NCBI RefSeq assembly: GCF_014650075.1
Contig: NZ_BMUG01000002.1
Span: forward strand, 682,001-746,000
Source: Streptomyces microflavus
GTDB taxonomy: Bacteria > Actinomycetota > Actinomycetes > Streptomycetales > Streptomycetaceae
Direction: 5' to 3'
DNA length: 64,000 nt
Under the pieces are notes generated by a model. The model saw only the letters and a list, made by a program, of their open reading frames with translations, was not told where the DNA came from and made no database searches. Shown in pieces: positions 42,706 to 51,154 of this stretch (within the stretch, counting starts at the first letter, position 1; each line of letters begins with the position of its first letter). A program made the position numbers and the translations under genes.

Positions 42706-43158
42706 CTACATATGCCTACGCAGCTTTTCGAGACACTCGCGTCCTTCGTCAACCAGTTGGTCGGCATATCGAGCCTGCTTAGCAACTGTGCTCGTACGAC
42801 TGTCCCGGCTCTGGAACTCATGGGGCACAGCACCAAGCACGAGCGTTACTTGAGCACCGACCAGTGTCAGGTCCTCAGCGAGACTCTCGTTGCGGACGAG
42901 GTGCACCAGCTCGGCCATACGGTCACTAGCAACCGAAAGCCCGGATGCGTCCAGCCAAGCCTGATCTCGAAACGAGAACGCCACGTCACGCCCGATGTCG
43001 ATGATCTTCGCGAGAAGACCGACTAGCGCTTCAGGAGGGCCGTACCTTCGCCGCCGGTTAGCCCGGTGCTGGTTCCAAGCCGCCCACAACCCAGCGGGAC
43101 CGCCCACCGCGCCAACGATGCCACCCGCAGCGCTTAGCCAGTCCGTAGTGTCCGACAC
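42706..43158 (-). CDS. hypothetical protein with N-terminal membrane segment
   Basis: 150 residues starting SDTTDWLSAAGGIVGAVGG. One hydrophobic, Gly/Ala-rich N-terminal helix (about 8-28) is followed by a basic stop (NQHRANRRRRYG). A helical soluble part follows (GLLAKIIDIGRDVAFSFRD, ESLAEDLTLVGAQVTLVLGA, QARYADQLVDEGRECLEKLR). This architecture is common for uncharacterised Streptomyces proteins next to defence genes. It lies just left of the tRNA-Ser repeat. Confidence 0.65.
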   Translation of the reverse strand: MSDTTDWLSAAGGIVGAVGGPAGLWAAWNQHRANRRRRYGPPEALVGLLAKIIDIGRDVAFSFRDQAWLDASGLSVASDRMAELVHLVRNESLAEDLTLVGAQVTLVLGAVPHEFQSRDSRTSTVAKQARYADQLVDEGRECLEKLRRHM

Positions 43159-43260
43159 TCCGCCCCCGGTTCTCGTGCCCCAGCCGTGGGCCTAAGCGCG
43201 GTATCCAAGAGGGAACCACACGGTCTACTGAGCCCGAAACCCTAATAAGCGGCCCCCGAC

Positions 43261-43325
43261 CGATTCGCCTGGTCAGGGGCCTCTCATCTGCAGTGGGTGT
43301 GGGTTTGAACCCACGGTGACATCGC
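43261..43325. repeat. tRNA-Ser-derived attachment repeat, left copy
   Basis: About 65 bp matches 51809-51874 with roughly seven differences and one gap. It includes the T arm and 3' acceptor of tRNA-Ser plus about 30 bp of flanking sequence (CTGGTCAGGGGCC). Confidence 0.75.
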
Positions 43326-43371
43326 TGCCACGACGGTTTTCAAGACCGTTCCACCTGCCTAACGAAACCAC
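43291..43371 (-). pseudogene. tRNA-Ser(TGA) pseudogene
   Basis: On the minus strand the anticodon arm ACGGT-CTTGAAA-ACCGT (TGA), the long variable arm and the 3' end ACCCACTG are intact. The T loop has lost one base, and the 5' acceptor and D arm (GTGGTTTCGTTAGG) do not pair with the 3' end. It is a tRNA-Ser remnant retaining the 3' half, as left by an integrated element. Confidence 0.65.
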
Positions 43372-43566
43372 GCTGAATTGCGCCCAAGGCCTGAGCAAGC
43401 CCTCGTACACCTCGCCCGACCCGCGGGTGGCCACGGCGACCTCTTCGTCCCAAAGCAACTTTGGAAGCGCGCTGTCCTTGGGCTGCTGCACCCGCGCTTA
43501 TGGTCCGCTGGCGTCCACGGTTGGTCGTGGTCGTGCGTCGCGATACTCACCGTGTCGCGCAGAGCA

Positions 43567-45342
43567 TCAGACCCCGGCACTCGACTCCTTGGCCTTTTGC
43601 AGCAGAGCCTCCTGGTTGCGACGGTTGCGCACATCATCCTTGCGCAAACTCCTGCCCTCGTTCAATACAAACTTAAACTGATCGGCGGCAAGCTCGAATG
43701 CAGCAGTGATCGCTACTTCAATCTTCTCCGAGTCCGAAATCTTGAACTTCAGCTTCTTAGCACCCCTCAGTAGCCTTCTTGCTGTGTCTGTCTCAGGGGT
43801 TTCGAAGATAGGAACAAGTTCCGGGGTGATCAGAGCGGACACCATCATTGCAATATGATACTTCGCGGCTTTGAGAGTGGTCGAGTCGGGTGTTCGGGCG
43901 AAGAATCTGTCTACCCGATACAAGATCCAGGCCGCGTAGTAGTAAGCCTCAACAGAGTATTCACCCCAAACGAACGAGCCCTCAGCCTCTAGCTCCTTCG
44001 GGGCGCCGATCGCTCGGAAAGAATCACCGAACAGTGTAGCGGCGACCGCTCGGTTGAGTTCGGGAGTCGTGACAACGCGAGTCCGCGGGAAATCAAGGGA
44101 CGCATACTGGTTCTGCCGCAGATAACGTAGGCCGTTTACGCCCGACTGGTTGAAATACTCTTCCACATCTTTCGCCATCTGGGAACTCGCCTGAATGTCA
44201 GTTGAGCCGATGGCAGTTTGCAGGTTAGTAGCGATCGCCACGCTGGTTCGCACCCCAGCGTCGTCTGAACTGACGATCTTCACCGGGATCCAAAGGTCAG
44301 AGAGTAGGGCCGGCGTGGTCTTAACCGCTTCACTTGCCGCCCACCTAACGAGCTGGTGACTCGTCTGGCCGCCATTTACGATCTGATACCCGGAGATGAA
44401 GAATCTGTCACCCGACCCTCGGAGAGATGTCGCAATAATCGTGAGTCCGTTATTGAGGAAGGGAAAGTGCTCGCGGTCGTCGCTCCGAAGGGTTTTCGTG
44501 ATCCGGGTATTCACTGGGTTGTGGCTACCGAGATCGAGACGCACGTTGTCGTCGAAGATCCCTGGTCGTACGGAGCCAGTTTCATCCGTGAGCAGCTTCA
44601 TCACCTCCGTGCCGGACATGAGCCCGATGTAAGCCTCACTCACACGCTCAGTCGCAGGAATGGTCTGCCGCTTCTCAAAGTTGAACCGAATGTTCTGTGG
44701 CCCGTGACGCTCTTTCAGCTTCGCCGCTAGTGCATCGTGACCATGAGTGTTGAGGTGCAAAGGTTCTGAATAAATGCCGAGAGATTGAATACGTTCGATC
44801 GCTTCTGTGACCTGAAGCTCCTGCTGTGCACTCTTCCCGTCATTTCCACTGGTGGTGACGTAGAAGAGTTCGCACGGGATTCGCGTGTCCTGAAACTTGT
44901 CGCCGCTCTCTGCGATCCGATCGATCAAAGAAGCCAGGTCAACCAAGGCCGGAGGAAGCTTGACACTCTTCGCCTTAATCGCGTACTTCGTCACGGCCTC
45001 GACGCCGTGGAGGAACTTCGCGATGAGCTTAGAGTCGTAGGACTCGCTTGTCTTAGCCTGGACGAAGAGTACCCTCGCTGAATTAGACGCCTGGTCTGAG
45101 ATGAGATCGTCAATTTCTGAGGGTTCGAAGACGATCTGCCCGTTGACTACGACGACAGCGATGTCGATGCCCTCATCGGTCCCACCGCCGATAACAGTGC
45201 GCTCAATCTGCTCGACATCGTCCCGTACGTAGGGGAAGAGATAGTTGGCTGCGACGTACAGCTCGAATTGCTTCGCCTCGCCGCCCTCGAAGCCAAAGTC
45301 TCGCGCAAACTTAGCCACTCGTTTTCCCGTGAGCGTGTGCAC
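43567..45342 (-). CDS. AIPR-family abortive-infection phage-resistance protein
   Basis: 591 residues from a GTG at 45342. The central region contains FPFLNNGLTIIATSL and SGYQIVNGGQTSHQLVRWA, the characteristic AIPR family blocks. The N-terminal part (FELYVAANYLFPYV, GTDEGIDIAVVVVNGQIVF, VLFVQAKTSESYD) resembles a restriction-like nuclease with a D...QxK pattern. AIPR proteins are linked to phage defence; the mechanism here is untested. Base composition is visibly lower in GC than the neighbours and Lys, Ile and Asn are more common, so it was probably acquired recently. It stands alone, between a tRNA-Ser and a tRNA-Arg attachment remnant. Confidence 0.87.
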   Translation of the reverse strand: MHTLTGKRVAKFARDFGFEGGEAKQFELYVAANYLFPYVRDDVEQIERTVIGGGTDEGIDIAVVVVNGQIVFEPSEIDDLISDQASNSARVLFVQAKTSESYDSKLIAKFLHGVEAVTKYAIKAKSVKLPPALVDLASLIDRIAESGDKFQDTRIPCELFYVTTSGNDGKSAQQELQVTEAIERIQSLGIYSEPLHLNTHGHDALAAKLKERHGPQNIRFNFEKRQTIPATERVSEAYIGLMSGTEVMKLLTDETGSVRPGIFDDNVRLDLGSHNPVNTRITKTLRSDDREHFPFLNNGLTIIATSLRGSGDRFFISGYQIVNGGQTSHQLVRWAASEAVKTTPALLSDLWIPVKIVSSDDAGVRTSVAIATNLQTAIGSTDIQASSQMAKDVEEYFNQSGVNGLRYLRQNQYASLDFPRTRVVTTPELNRAVAATLFGDSFRAIGAPKELEAEGSFVWGEYSVEAYYYAAWILYRVDRFFARTPDSTTLKAAKYHIAMMVSALITPELVPIFETPETDTARRLLRGAKKLKFKISDSEKIEVAITAAFELAADQFKFVLNEGRSLRKDDVRNRRNQEALLQKAKESSAGV

Positions 45343-45567
45343 GTCATCCCCCTAGCCAGCGCGAGCGCTGATCATCATCGCGGTGTTTGTCAGTGAGCGT
45401 AGCGTCTGATTTGCCGTCGACGTGAGCGAACGGTCAGGAAACATGACTTGCCTTTCGGTAGCCTCGGTCGGATCTCCTGTCGCCGAATGATCCGCTGGCC
45501 AAGAACGAGCGCTGACGATGGTGACGTGATCCGAAGGGTCCCTCTCAGGCTGGAGCTGATGTACAGC

Positions 45568-45711
45568 AGCGGGGTACCGCAACCACGGCAACCGCCCCCG
45601 TTCGCCACCACCTCCCCACGGCCTCGTAGCGGCCGGTATGACCACCGGTGACCGATCCGGCTAGAGCTACGGACCAGAAGGTTGCCGGTTCGAATCCTGC
45701 TGAGCGCACAG
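45568..45711 (+). repeat. tRNA-Arg-type attachment remnant resembling the right end at 2.34-2.49 kb
   Basis: GTACCGCAACCAC, GCGGCCGGTATGACC and TGACCGATCCGGCTAGAG occur here in the same order as at 2357-2446. They are followed by a degenerate tRNA-Arg 3' half (CTACGGACCAGAAGG to GAGCGCA). There is no 5' half, so it is not a functional tRNA. It looks like the right end of a second element of the family that occupies the tRNA-Arg site at the left of the window. Confidence 0.7.
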
Positions 45712-45715
45712 CAGG

Positions 45716-45751
45716 CCAGGATCCCTGTGGAGCAATACACAGGGATCCTGG
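45716..45751. terminator. perfect hairpin after the tRNA-Arg remnant
   Basis: CCAGGATCCCTGTG and CACAGGGATCCTGG pair over 14 bp with an 8-base loop, in the same relative position as the terminator after the real tRNA-Arg but with different sequence. It also lies 44 bases after the stop of the minus-strand gene at 45796. Confidence 0.75.
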
Positions 45752-45795
45752 CTTTGCACTGGCGGCTCGGCTGGTGGCAACCGGCGGATCGCCGT

Positions 45796-46617
45796 TCAGC
45801 CAGTCTTCCGGTGTGCGTGCCAGGCGTTGGCGGCAGTCGAGAGGCGCAGGGTCCACGGGCCGGGGTCGGCGTTGCTGATCTCGGACCAGATGTTGGCGTT
45901 GGCTGCGGCGAAGGCGGTGATGCCCTCGGGGGGTGCCGTGCGCCAGGCGGGGATTTCGGCGGCCCAGTGCTCGGCGGAGGCCGGGGTATGTCCGGCGGCG
46001 ATGAGCCAGATGGTCCAGTAGCCGGCGTCGAGCCAGGCTGCTCCGCGGGTTGCCCAGGCCCAGTCGACCAGGCGGGCCCGATTGCCCTGGGGGGCGTGAG
46101 CGTTGACGAGGACGTTGGTGTTGTTCGGGTCGGTGTGGAGCAGGTGGGTCCCGGCGAAGTGGCGGAAGTCGTCGGGGTGGGCGGCGTAGTGCTCCAGGCG
46201 TTGTTCGGCTCGGCGTAGTTCGATGTCGGGGCAGGGGGTCTCGTTGAGGCGGCGCAGGAGAGATGCGACTTCGGGGAGGTCAGGGGAGCCGGGGGCGTAG
46301 TTGGCGTGGTGGCCGTCCAGGGCTTCGAAGCCGAGGAGGTCCCATCCGGCGGTTTCGACGCGCCAGCGGAGGGCGGGGGCCAGGTTGGTGAGGAAGGGGG
46401 CGATGGTGGCTTCCCGGTGCTGGGTCCAGGCGCGGGGGTGGTCGGTGCGCAGGCCTTTGATGTGCCAGGTGCCCGTGGCGGAGGTGACGCGGGCCGCGAT
46501 CTCGCTGTTGAAGCCCTCGGTACTCTCCTCGACCGCCAGGAGGGGGCCGGTGCGCTCTTCTACGGCGGTGCGGGCGGCGGGTGGCAGTCGGTCGAGGCCG
46601 ATGCGGGTGGTCGCCAT
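45796..46617 (-). CDS. aminoglycoside/choline phosphotransferase-fold protein
   Basis: 273 residues from the ATG at 46617. The kinase-like motif HLLHTDPNNTNVLV (Brenner motif with catalytic Asp and Asn) and the following RARLVDWAWATRGAAWLDAG (metal-binding Asp) are typical of the APH superfamily. The N-terminal lobe (EIAARVTSATGTWHIKGL) supplies the nucleotide-binding Lys. Such genes are frequent cargo of Streptomyces mobile elements; a resistance role cannot be assumed. Confidence 0.85.
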   Translation of the reverse strand: MATTRIGLDRLPPAARTAVEERTGPLLAVEESTEGFNSEIAARVTSATGTWHIKGLRTDHPRAWTQHREATIAPFLTNLAPALRWRVETAGWDLLGFEALDGHHANYAPGSPDLPEVASLLRRLNETPCPDIELRRAEQRLEHYAAHPDDFRHFAGTHLLHTDPNNTNVLVNAHAPQGNRARLVDWAWATRGAAWLDAGYWTIWLIAAGHTPASAEHWAAEIPAWRTAPPEGITAFAAANANIWSEISNADPGPWTLRLSTAANAWHAHRKTG

Positions 46618-47051
46618 GGGGTTTCACTCTTCCACGGAGGCGGGTGCGGTGGTGGGTGTGCAGTGGTGCGGGGCGTCGGACGGACGAAAGTCCGGAACCC
46701 CTGCGGTTCTGTGTGGCCGGTTGTCTACCGGTAGCGGTTGTCCTCGTTGCAGCCCAGATCCACGGGCAAGCGGGCCACCACCAGGCTGATGGCATCCCCA
46801 GCTGTGGCCACCTCTCCGAGGCGTGTTGTGGCGCCGCCGGTGAGCGGTTCAGGCCCTCCCGCGAACGTGCCAGGGCCTGAGTAGAGCCGACAGCCATGTG
46901 CTGGCAGGTGAGGTTTGGCGTCGTCGGTGCCGCAGGAGACTCACCACTTGGTCCGACCTACCGTTCGGAGGCGTGCGCCGATCGCCGGATACGGGCGGCA
47001 GCCTGGGTGGCCGACGGGGTGTAGCCACGTGTCCGGGTGGGCGCCCGACAT
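46618..47051. other. intergenic region, no gene supported
   Basis: I see no reading frame with family features or a ribosome site on either strand. It presumably holds the promoter for the phosphotransferase-fold gene at its left end. Confidence 0.5.
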
Positions 47052-47192
47052 TTAGCCGGAGTTGTCGAGGCGGTCGGCGTTCCCGGTCAAGGGCTTGTCG
47101 CAGCGGGCGCAGAGCTGGCCGGGCGGCCGGTCAAGACCGGAGGGTTCCGGAGTTGGAAGGTCTCGTGGGGCCGAGGCTTTGGGGGCGGTCAC
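47052..47192 (-). CDS. 46-residue zinc-ribbon-like protein
   Basis: GTG at 47192 overlaps the stop of the preceding gene (GTGA). The short product is Pro-rich (RDLPTPEPSGLDRPPG) and ends with QLCARCDKPLTGNADRLDN, a single CxxC knuckle. The coupling and matching chemistry with its neighbour suggest a two-part small zinc-binding module. Function unknown. Confidence 0.5.
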   Translation of the reverse strand: MTAPKASAPRDLPTPEPSGLDRPPGQLCARCDKPLTGNADRLDNSG

Positions 47193-47407
47193 GACGGCGT
47201 CTCCGATTCGCGTACCCGGCAGGCCGCGCTGTCGGCGCAGGCTCGGGGGAACCAGGAGTAGGCGGCGCCCTCGGCCGGGGTGACCCGCTTCTCTCCGAGG
47301 TCGATGTCCGAGCCGGGACTCAGCCGTGCGCGGCACCGGACGCAGTGCCAGCCGCGCTGTTGCTGTTCGGTCAGTTGGCTGACGGGCGGTAAGTCCCTCA
47401 CGGTCAT
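47189..47407 (-). CDS. small Cys-containing (zinc-ribbon-like) protein
   Basis: 72 residues from the ATG at 47407, with a longer alternative GTG at 47434. It holds RGWHCVRCRARLSPG and, 30 residues later, FPRACADSAACRVRE, so four to five cysteines could form a zinc site. It is coupled to the 46-residue gene and lies downstream of, and on the same strand as, the XRE regulator. Similar small proteins are common on Streptomyces integrative elements. Confidence 0.6.
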   Translation of the reverse strand: MTVRDLPPVSQLTEQQQRGWHCVRCRARLSPGSDIDLGEKRVTPAEGAAYSWFPRACADSAACRVRESETPS

Positions 47408-47512
47408 GGTGGTCCCCGGTTTGTCGTTGATCACTTGGGATCAGCGTGCCGGGTTTGGTGGGGCCCAACGCTCACGGTTCCGTGAGCGTTGGCAGTTCCG
47501 CGGTTCGCGGAG

Positions 47513-48697
47513 CTATAGGCCGATCCACGCGGCCATGTGTCCGAGTGATTCGGGGGTGCGGCGCGAGATGTGCACCAGGCCGGTGATCGTCTCCCGCGCC
47601 CCTGGGTGGTACCGGGTCTGCTCGGGGGCGGTGCGACGGGCTTCCACGAGGCTGTTGAGCGCGGCATCGGTCCGTCCGGTCTCCATCTCGGAGCGTGCGC
47701 GGTCGATCAGGAAGTGCGCACGCCTCGACGTGGCGAGCGTGGGCGGCAACGTGATCTTCTTCGCCTGCGCCACCGCCTTGTCGTACTGGCGCATCTCCAC
47801 TGCGGCGGACATTTGGTGAAGCGATACGTTCGCCGGCCCGAAGGACAACCAGTGGATCTCGGCGGCTTCGCCGGTGCGACTCGCGCACAGCCGGGCCTCG
47901 GCCAAGTGGACTTCGACGGTGGTCTGTTGGCCGGCACGTGCAGCAATGATGGACGCGCCCAGGTGCAGCTGGCCGGTGACGGCCGTGCTCTCCCTCGTAG
48001 GTTCAGCATCGGCGACGAGGTCGTGGCCGACAGCGATCAGCCGTTGCCCGATTCGGTACTCGCCCTCCCGGAAATAGACCAGGGCCCGCATGTACTGGCG
48101 GATTGCGGCCAGACAGGGATCGGATGCGCGTCGAGCGGCCCAGTCCATGCGGTCCAGCGCCACGGACGAGAGGTCGTAGTAGCCGAGCTTCACACTGATG
48201 TCGTGGGCTGTTCTGTAGGTGGAGGCGAGTGCCTGCCACAGCCCTGTCGTCGGTGCTCGCCATGCTGCTGCGGTGAGCTCTGCGATGACCCCGGGAAGCT
48301 CGCACGCCGCCTGTCGCAGGCGGGCCGCGCGCACCTGCCCGCACAGTCTGTTCGCCGCGGCGACAAGCTCTGCCGGAGGGCGACCGGGAAGTTCGTCGTC
48401 CACGCCGAGGTCGTAGAGGTCGAGTGCCTCACGGATCGGCCGAACGAGGGCAGCCAAGCGGTCCTGCTGGAGCTCGGTGACGTACGGCTGCCCTGTCAGG
48501 ACCGTGACGTCGATGCGCAGGACCTGGGCGACTGCCGCGACGAAGTCGGGGGTTGCCGACTTGGCGCCGCACTCGACCTGGTTGAGGAGGCTGTAGGAGT
48601 ACGGAAGGCGGTCGGCCAGCTGCCGTTGGGTGAGGCGGGCCAGCTTCCGCTGTTCCTTGATACGTGCGCCTGTGTGGTCGTCGTCCCGTCCGAACAT
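47513..48697 (-). CDS. XRE-family regulator with TPR-like C-terminal domain
   Basis: 394 residues. The helix-turn-helix lies at about 10-65 (ARIKEQRKLARLTQRQLADR, YSYSLLNQVECGAKSATPDF). The rest is all-helical with TPR-like character (ASTYRTAHDISVKLGYYDLS, AIRQYMRALVYFREGEYRIG), a layout seen in peptide-sensing or cytoplasmic signal regulators of Streptomyces. It is divergent from the flavoprotein gene with a 116-bp intergenic region, so it probably controls that gene and itself. Confidence 0.9.
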   Translation of the reverse strand: MFGRDDDHTGARIKEQRKLARLTQRQLADRLPYSYSLLNQVECGAKSATPDFVAAVAQVLRIDVTVLTGQPYVTELQQDRLAALVRPIREALDLYDLGVDDELPGRPPAELVAAANRLCGQVRAARLRQAACELPGVIAELTAAAWRAPTTGLWQALASTYRTAHDISVKLGYYDLSSVALDRMDWAARRASDPCLAAIRQYMRALVYFREGEYRIGQRLIAVGHDLVADAEPTRESTAVTGQLHLGASIIAARAGQQTTVEVHLAEARLCASRTGEAAEIHWLSFGPANVSLHQMSAAVEMRQYDKAVAQAKKITLPPTLATSRRAHFLIDRARSEMETGRTDAALNSLVEARRTAPEQTRYHPGARETITGLVHISRRTPESLGHMAAWIGL

Positions 48698-48813
48698 CCC
48701 GTGCTCCGTTCCTGACGTGTCGCTTGAACGCTACCGACGGGCACCGGGTCTGGCCCGTTTTCGGGCTGATTCCACTGGTTCCGGTGACGGTCGGGCTGTG
48801 GTCGGATGAAGGA

Positions 48814-49356
48814 ATGACCACCCTGTATCTGTTCTGCTCGGCCGCACCTCCTGCCCTTGAGGTGACCGACGTCATCGCCGATGCGCAGGCACGTGGGTGG
48901 GACGTCTGTCTTGGGCTCACGCCCACGGCACAACGGTGGTTGGAGCCTGAGCTGGACGAGCTCGAAACGTTGACCGGGCATGCGGTGCGTTCCGCGTACA
49001 AGTTGCCCGGAGAGCCGGATGAATGGCCCCCGGCGGATGCGATCCTCGTCGCGCCGGCCACTTTCAACACCGTCAATGAGTGGGCCCTCGGGCTGACGAC
49101 GAAGTTCGTTGTCGGTGTCGCTGCGGAGGCCATCGGCAAAGGGATTCCTACTGCGGTGATGCCCTGCGCGAACTCCGCGTACGTACAACACCCGCAGTTC
49201 GATCGCTCGTTGGATGTGCTGAGGGCAGCGAGGGTGAGCGTCCTGTACGGGCCTGGAGGATTTGAGCCGAATCAACCTGGAGAGCGTCGAGCCGAGGGAT
49301 TTCCCTGGGGCCTCGCCCTGGATGAGGTTGGACGGATCATCCGCGCTGCTTCGTAG
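48814..49356 (+). CDS. flavoprotein of the HFCD (PPC decarboxylase-like) family
   Basis: 180 residues from the ATG at 48814. TTLYLFCSAAPPALEV, ADAILVAPATFNTVNEWALG and AVMPCANSAYVQHPQFDR match FMN-binding homo-oligomeric flavin cysteine decarboxylase relatives, including the PAxxNT and the substrate-clamp-like region. Its reaction is unknown; family members oxidatively decarboxylate cysteine residues or make pantetheine. Divergent pairing with an XRE/TPR regulator is a recurring Streptomyces arrangement in my recollection. Confidence 0.8.
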   Translation: MTTLYLFCSAAPPALEVTDVIADAQARGWDVCLGLTPTAQRWLEPELDELETLTGHAVRSAYKLPGEPDEWPPADAILVAPATFNTVNEWALGLTTKFVVGVAAEAIGKGIPTAVMPCANSAYVQHPQFDRSLDVLRAARVSVLYGPGGFEPNQPGERRAEGFPWGLALDEVGRIIRAAS

Positions 49357-49410
49357 CTCGGTAGGGTGACCGACTCTGCGCTGAGCACGCCGTGATGAGA
49401 AGGGGATGGC

Positions 49411-49776
49411 ATGTCGCAGATCGAGGGTGCACGACTGTTCCGGGAAGCCTGGATCGCGGGGGTCCACCAGCACTTCCCCGGTGAGCCGAAGGCTGGTTAC
49501 GTCACTCCGTGGGACGGCACCCCGCAGTGGGAGCGGGAAGCGGCGGGGGCCGTTTACGAGCAGGTGCGTCAGTTCGTCGAGGTCAGTGGTGGGCGCGCGT
49601 CTCGGTTGTCACGTGAGCAGCGTGGGCGCTTCGTCGCGATCTGTTGGACCGCCCAGATGTTCAAGCACTTTGACGACCCGAAGCCGGGGTACGTGGCGGA
49701 CTGGGCCGACCTGCCTGTCTGGCAGCAGGAAACCGATGCCGACATCTTCGATGCCATCGAGAAGGCCCTGGGCTGA
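49411..49776 (+). CDS. hypothetical protein with two similar halves
   Basis: 121 residues (AAGGGGATGGC before ATG). Two segments resemble each other: HFPGEPKAGYVTPWDGTPQW near residue 22 and HFDDPKPGYVADWADLPVWQ near residue 86. Each is followed by an acidic helix (EREAAGAVYEQV, QETDADIFDAIE). This suggests an internal duplication. No family recognised; it lies 54 bases after the flavoprotein gene on the same strand. Confidence 0.68.
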   Translation: MSQIEGARLFREAWIAGVHQHFPGEPKAGYVTPWDGTPQWEREAAGAVYEQVRQFVEVSGGRASRLSREQRGRFVAICWTAQMFKHFDDPKPGYVADWADLPVWQQETDADIFDAIEKALG

Positions 49777-50065
49777 CAGGGCGGGAGCGGGCCGGAGGTT
49801 CTCGCAGGGGCTCCGGCCGGCTTGCGGGAGTCCTACTCGTCTGTCTGCGCGTCAACATGCCCTGGCCTGACACTCTTACGGGTTGACCTGTGCTGGTCTG
49901 CCCGCACATTCGGCGGATTGTCCTCAAGGCGCTTCAGCGCTGCGGTAGCGTCATCATGTCATCACGCTCTGTGCCCGCCTCGTGCGCATGGGGCGGCCCC
50001 CGGAGGTGTTCACAGCACCGAACCGAGGGCCTTCACCCAACTAGTGGAAGAACAGGTCCACCGGG

Positions 50066-51154
50066 ATGCTTTGGCATGCTATCGCGCCGGTTCGGCGTTA
50101 CACGAAGGCCTCGCACGACGTCGTGCGTCATCCGCGTCTGTGCAGTGACGCGAAGATCTTGTTGTTGTACGTGCAGGGGTTGCCCGATGAGCAGACGCAT
50201 CTGGCTCTGTCCGAGCATGCCCGGAAGTTGGGTATCAAGGGGCGCGCGTTTCAGCGGGCCAAGGAGCAGCTCATTGTGAATGGGTTCGTTCATGAGCGGC
50301 GGGTTTCCGGGGAGCGCGGGTTGTGGGTCACCCATCAGCTCTTCTCCAATGTGCCGTTGAGCGATGCTGATGCTCTTGGTGTGTGGCGGGAGGCTGGTGT
50401 GGGGGTGGTCTCGTCTCCGAGTGCGCACTTTCCGGCCGTCGGTCAGCCGGGTCCTCGGACCGTCGGTCATCAACTACCGGTAGAGGAAGAACGGGAGAAG
50501 AACTCATCCCACCCACCCACCGAACCCCCGCACGTGAGCGAAGCTTTGGTGGAGCTGTCGCCTGAAGAGGCCGAGGCCGAGCGGGTGTTGTTGTCCCTGC
50601 GGCACGTGGACCGGCAGCTGCGCCTGGGGGTTGCCGAAGCGCGTGAGCTTGTCGGGCTGGCCGTTGAGTGGTTGCGGCGCGGGGTGTCGGGCTCGGAGCT
50701 TCGGCGGGTGTTGAGCGGTGGACTGCCGTCTGAGGGGGTGCGGTCCGCTGTGGGGTTCCTGGGGCATCGGCTCGTGAAGAAGATGCCCGAAGCGCCCGAG
50801 GCCGGGCGGCGGCAGCCGGTGTCCGTCCGGGATGAGGTGGGGGAGAGGGATGATGCTCCGTTGGCCGCCGTGCCTGTTGCTCTTCCTCCGTATGTTCCGG
50901 CTCCTCTTGTGACCTGTGAGGGGCCCGGGACCGAGCATGTCTTTCGGGCCTTTGCGGGGGAGACCGAGTGTCCCGACTGTCAGCAGGCTGCCGCCTGGGC
51001 CCGGTGGGCCGAGCGCCGGGCCGCTGATCTGGGAGTTGATCTCGCCCAGGAGGCCGCGAAGGCCGTGGAAGATGGGCGGGATCCCGATGGGTGGCGCGGG
51101 AGGCTAGCCGCTGCCGCCGCCTCCGGGGCTACTGGGGTGCCCGGCGGTCAGTAG
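50066..51154 (+). CDS. winged-helix (replication-initiator-like) protein
   Basis: 362 residues. The N-terminal region is a helix-turn-helix of the type used by phage and plasmid replication proteins (LCSDAKILLLYVQGLPDEQT, ALSEHARKLGIKGRAFQRAK, GFVHERRVSGERGLWVTHQL). A Pro/Glu-rich linker follows, then a helical domain (EAEAERVLLSLRHVDRQLRL). A C-terminal CEGPGTEHVF ... ECPDCQQAAAWA stretch may bind zinc. Such proteins are common on Streptomyces mobile elements and chromosomes; DNA binding is likely and a replication role is inference. Confidence 0.7.
   Translation: MLWHAIAPVRRYTKASHDVVRHPRLCSDAKILLLYVQGLPDEQTHLALSEHARKLGIKGRAFQRAKEQLIVNGFVHERRVSGERGLWVTHQLFSNVPLSDADALGVWREAGVGVVSSPSAHFPAVGQPGPRTVGHQLPVEEEREKNSSHPPTEPPHVSEALVELSPEEAEAERVLLSLRHVDRQLRLGVAEARELVGLAVEWLRRGVSGSELRRVLSGGLPSEGVRSAVGFLGHRLVKKMPEAPEAGRRQPVSVRDEVGERDDAPLAAVPVALPPYVPAPLVTCEGPGTEHVFRAFAGETECPDCQQAAAWARWAERRAADLGVDLAQEAAKAVEDGRDPDGWRGRLAAAAASGATGVPGGQ

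Noticed and set aside
45545..45856. 103-residue minus-strand frame containing RSAGFEPATFWSVA
   Set aside because: The recognisable peptide comes from reading a tRNA-like 3' end antisense, a well-known false call.
46898..47392. 164-residue plus-strand frame
   Set aside because: It overlaps the coupled zinc-ribbon genes on the other strand, is Arg/Gly/Ser low-complexity and has no ribosome site.
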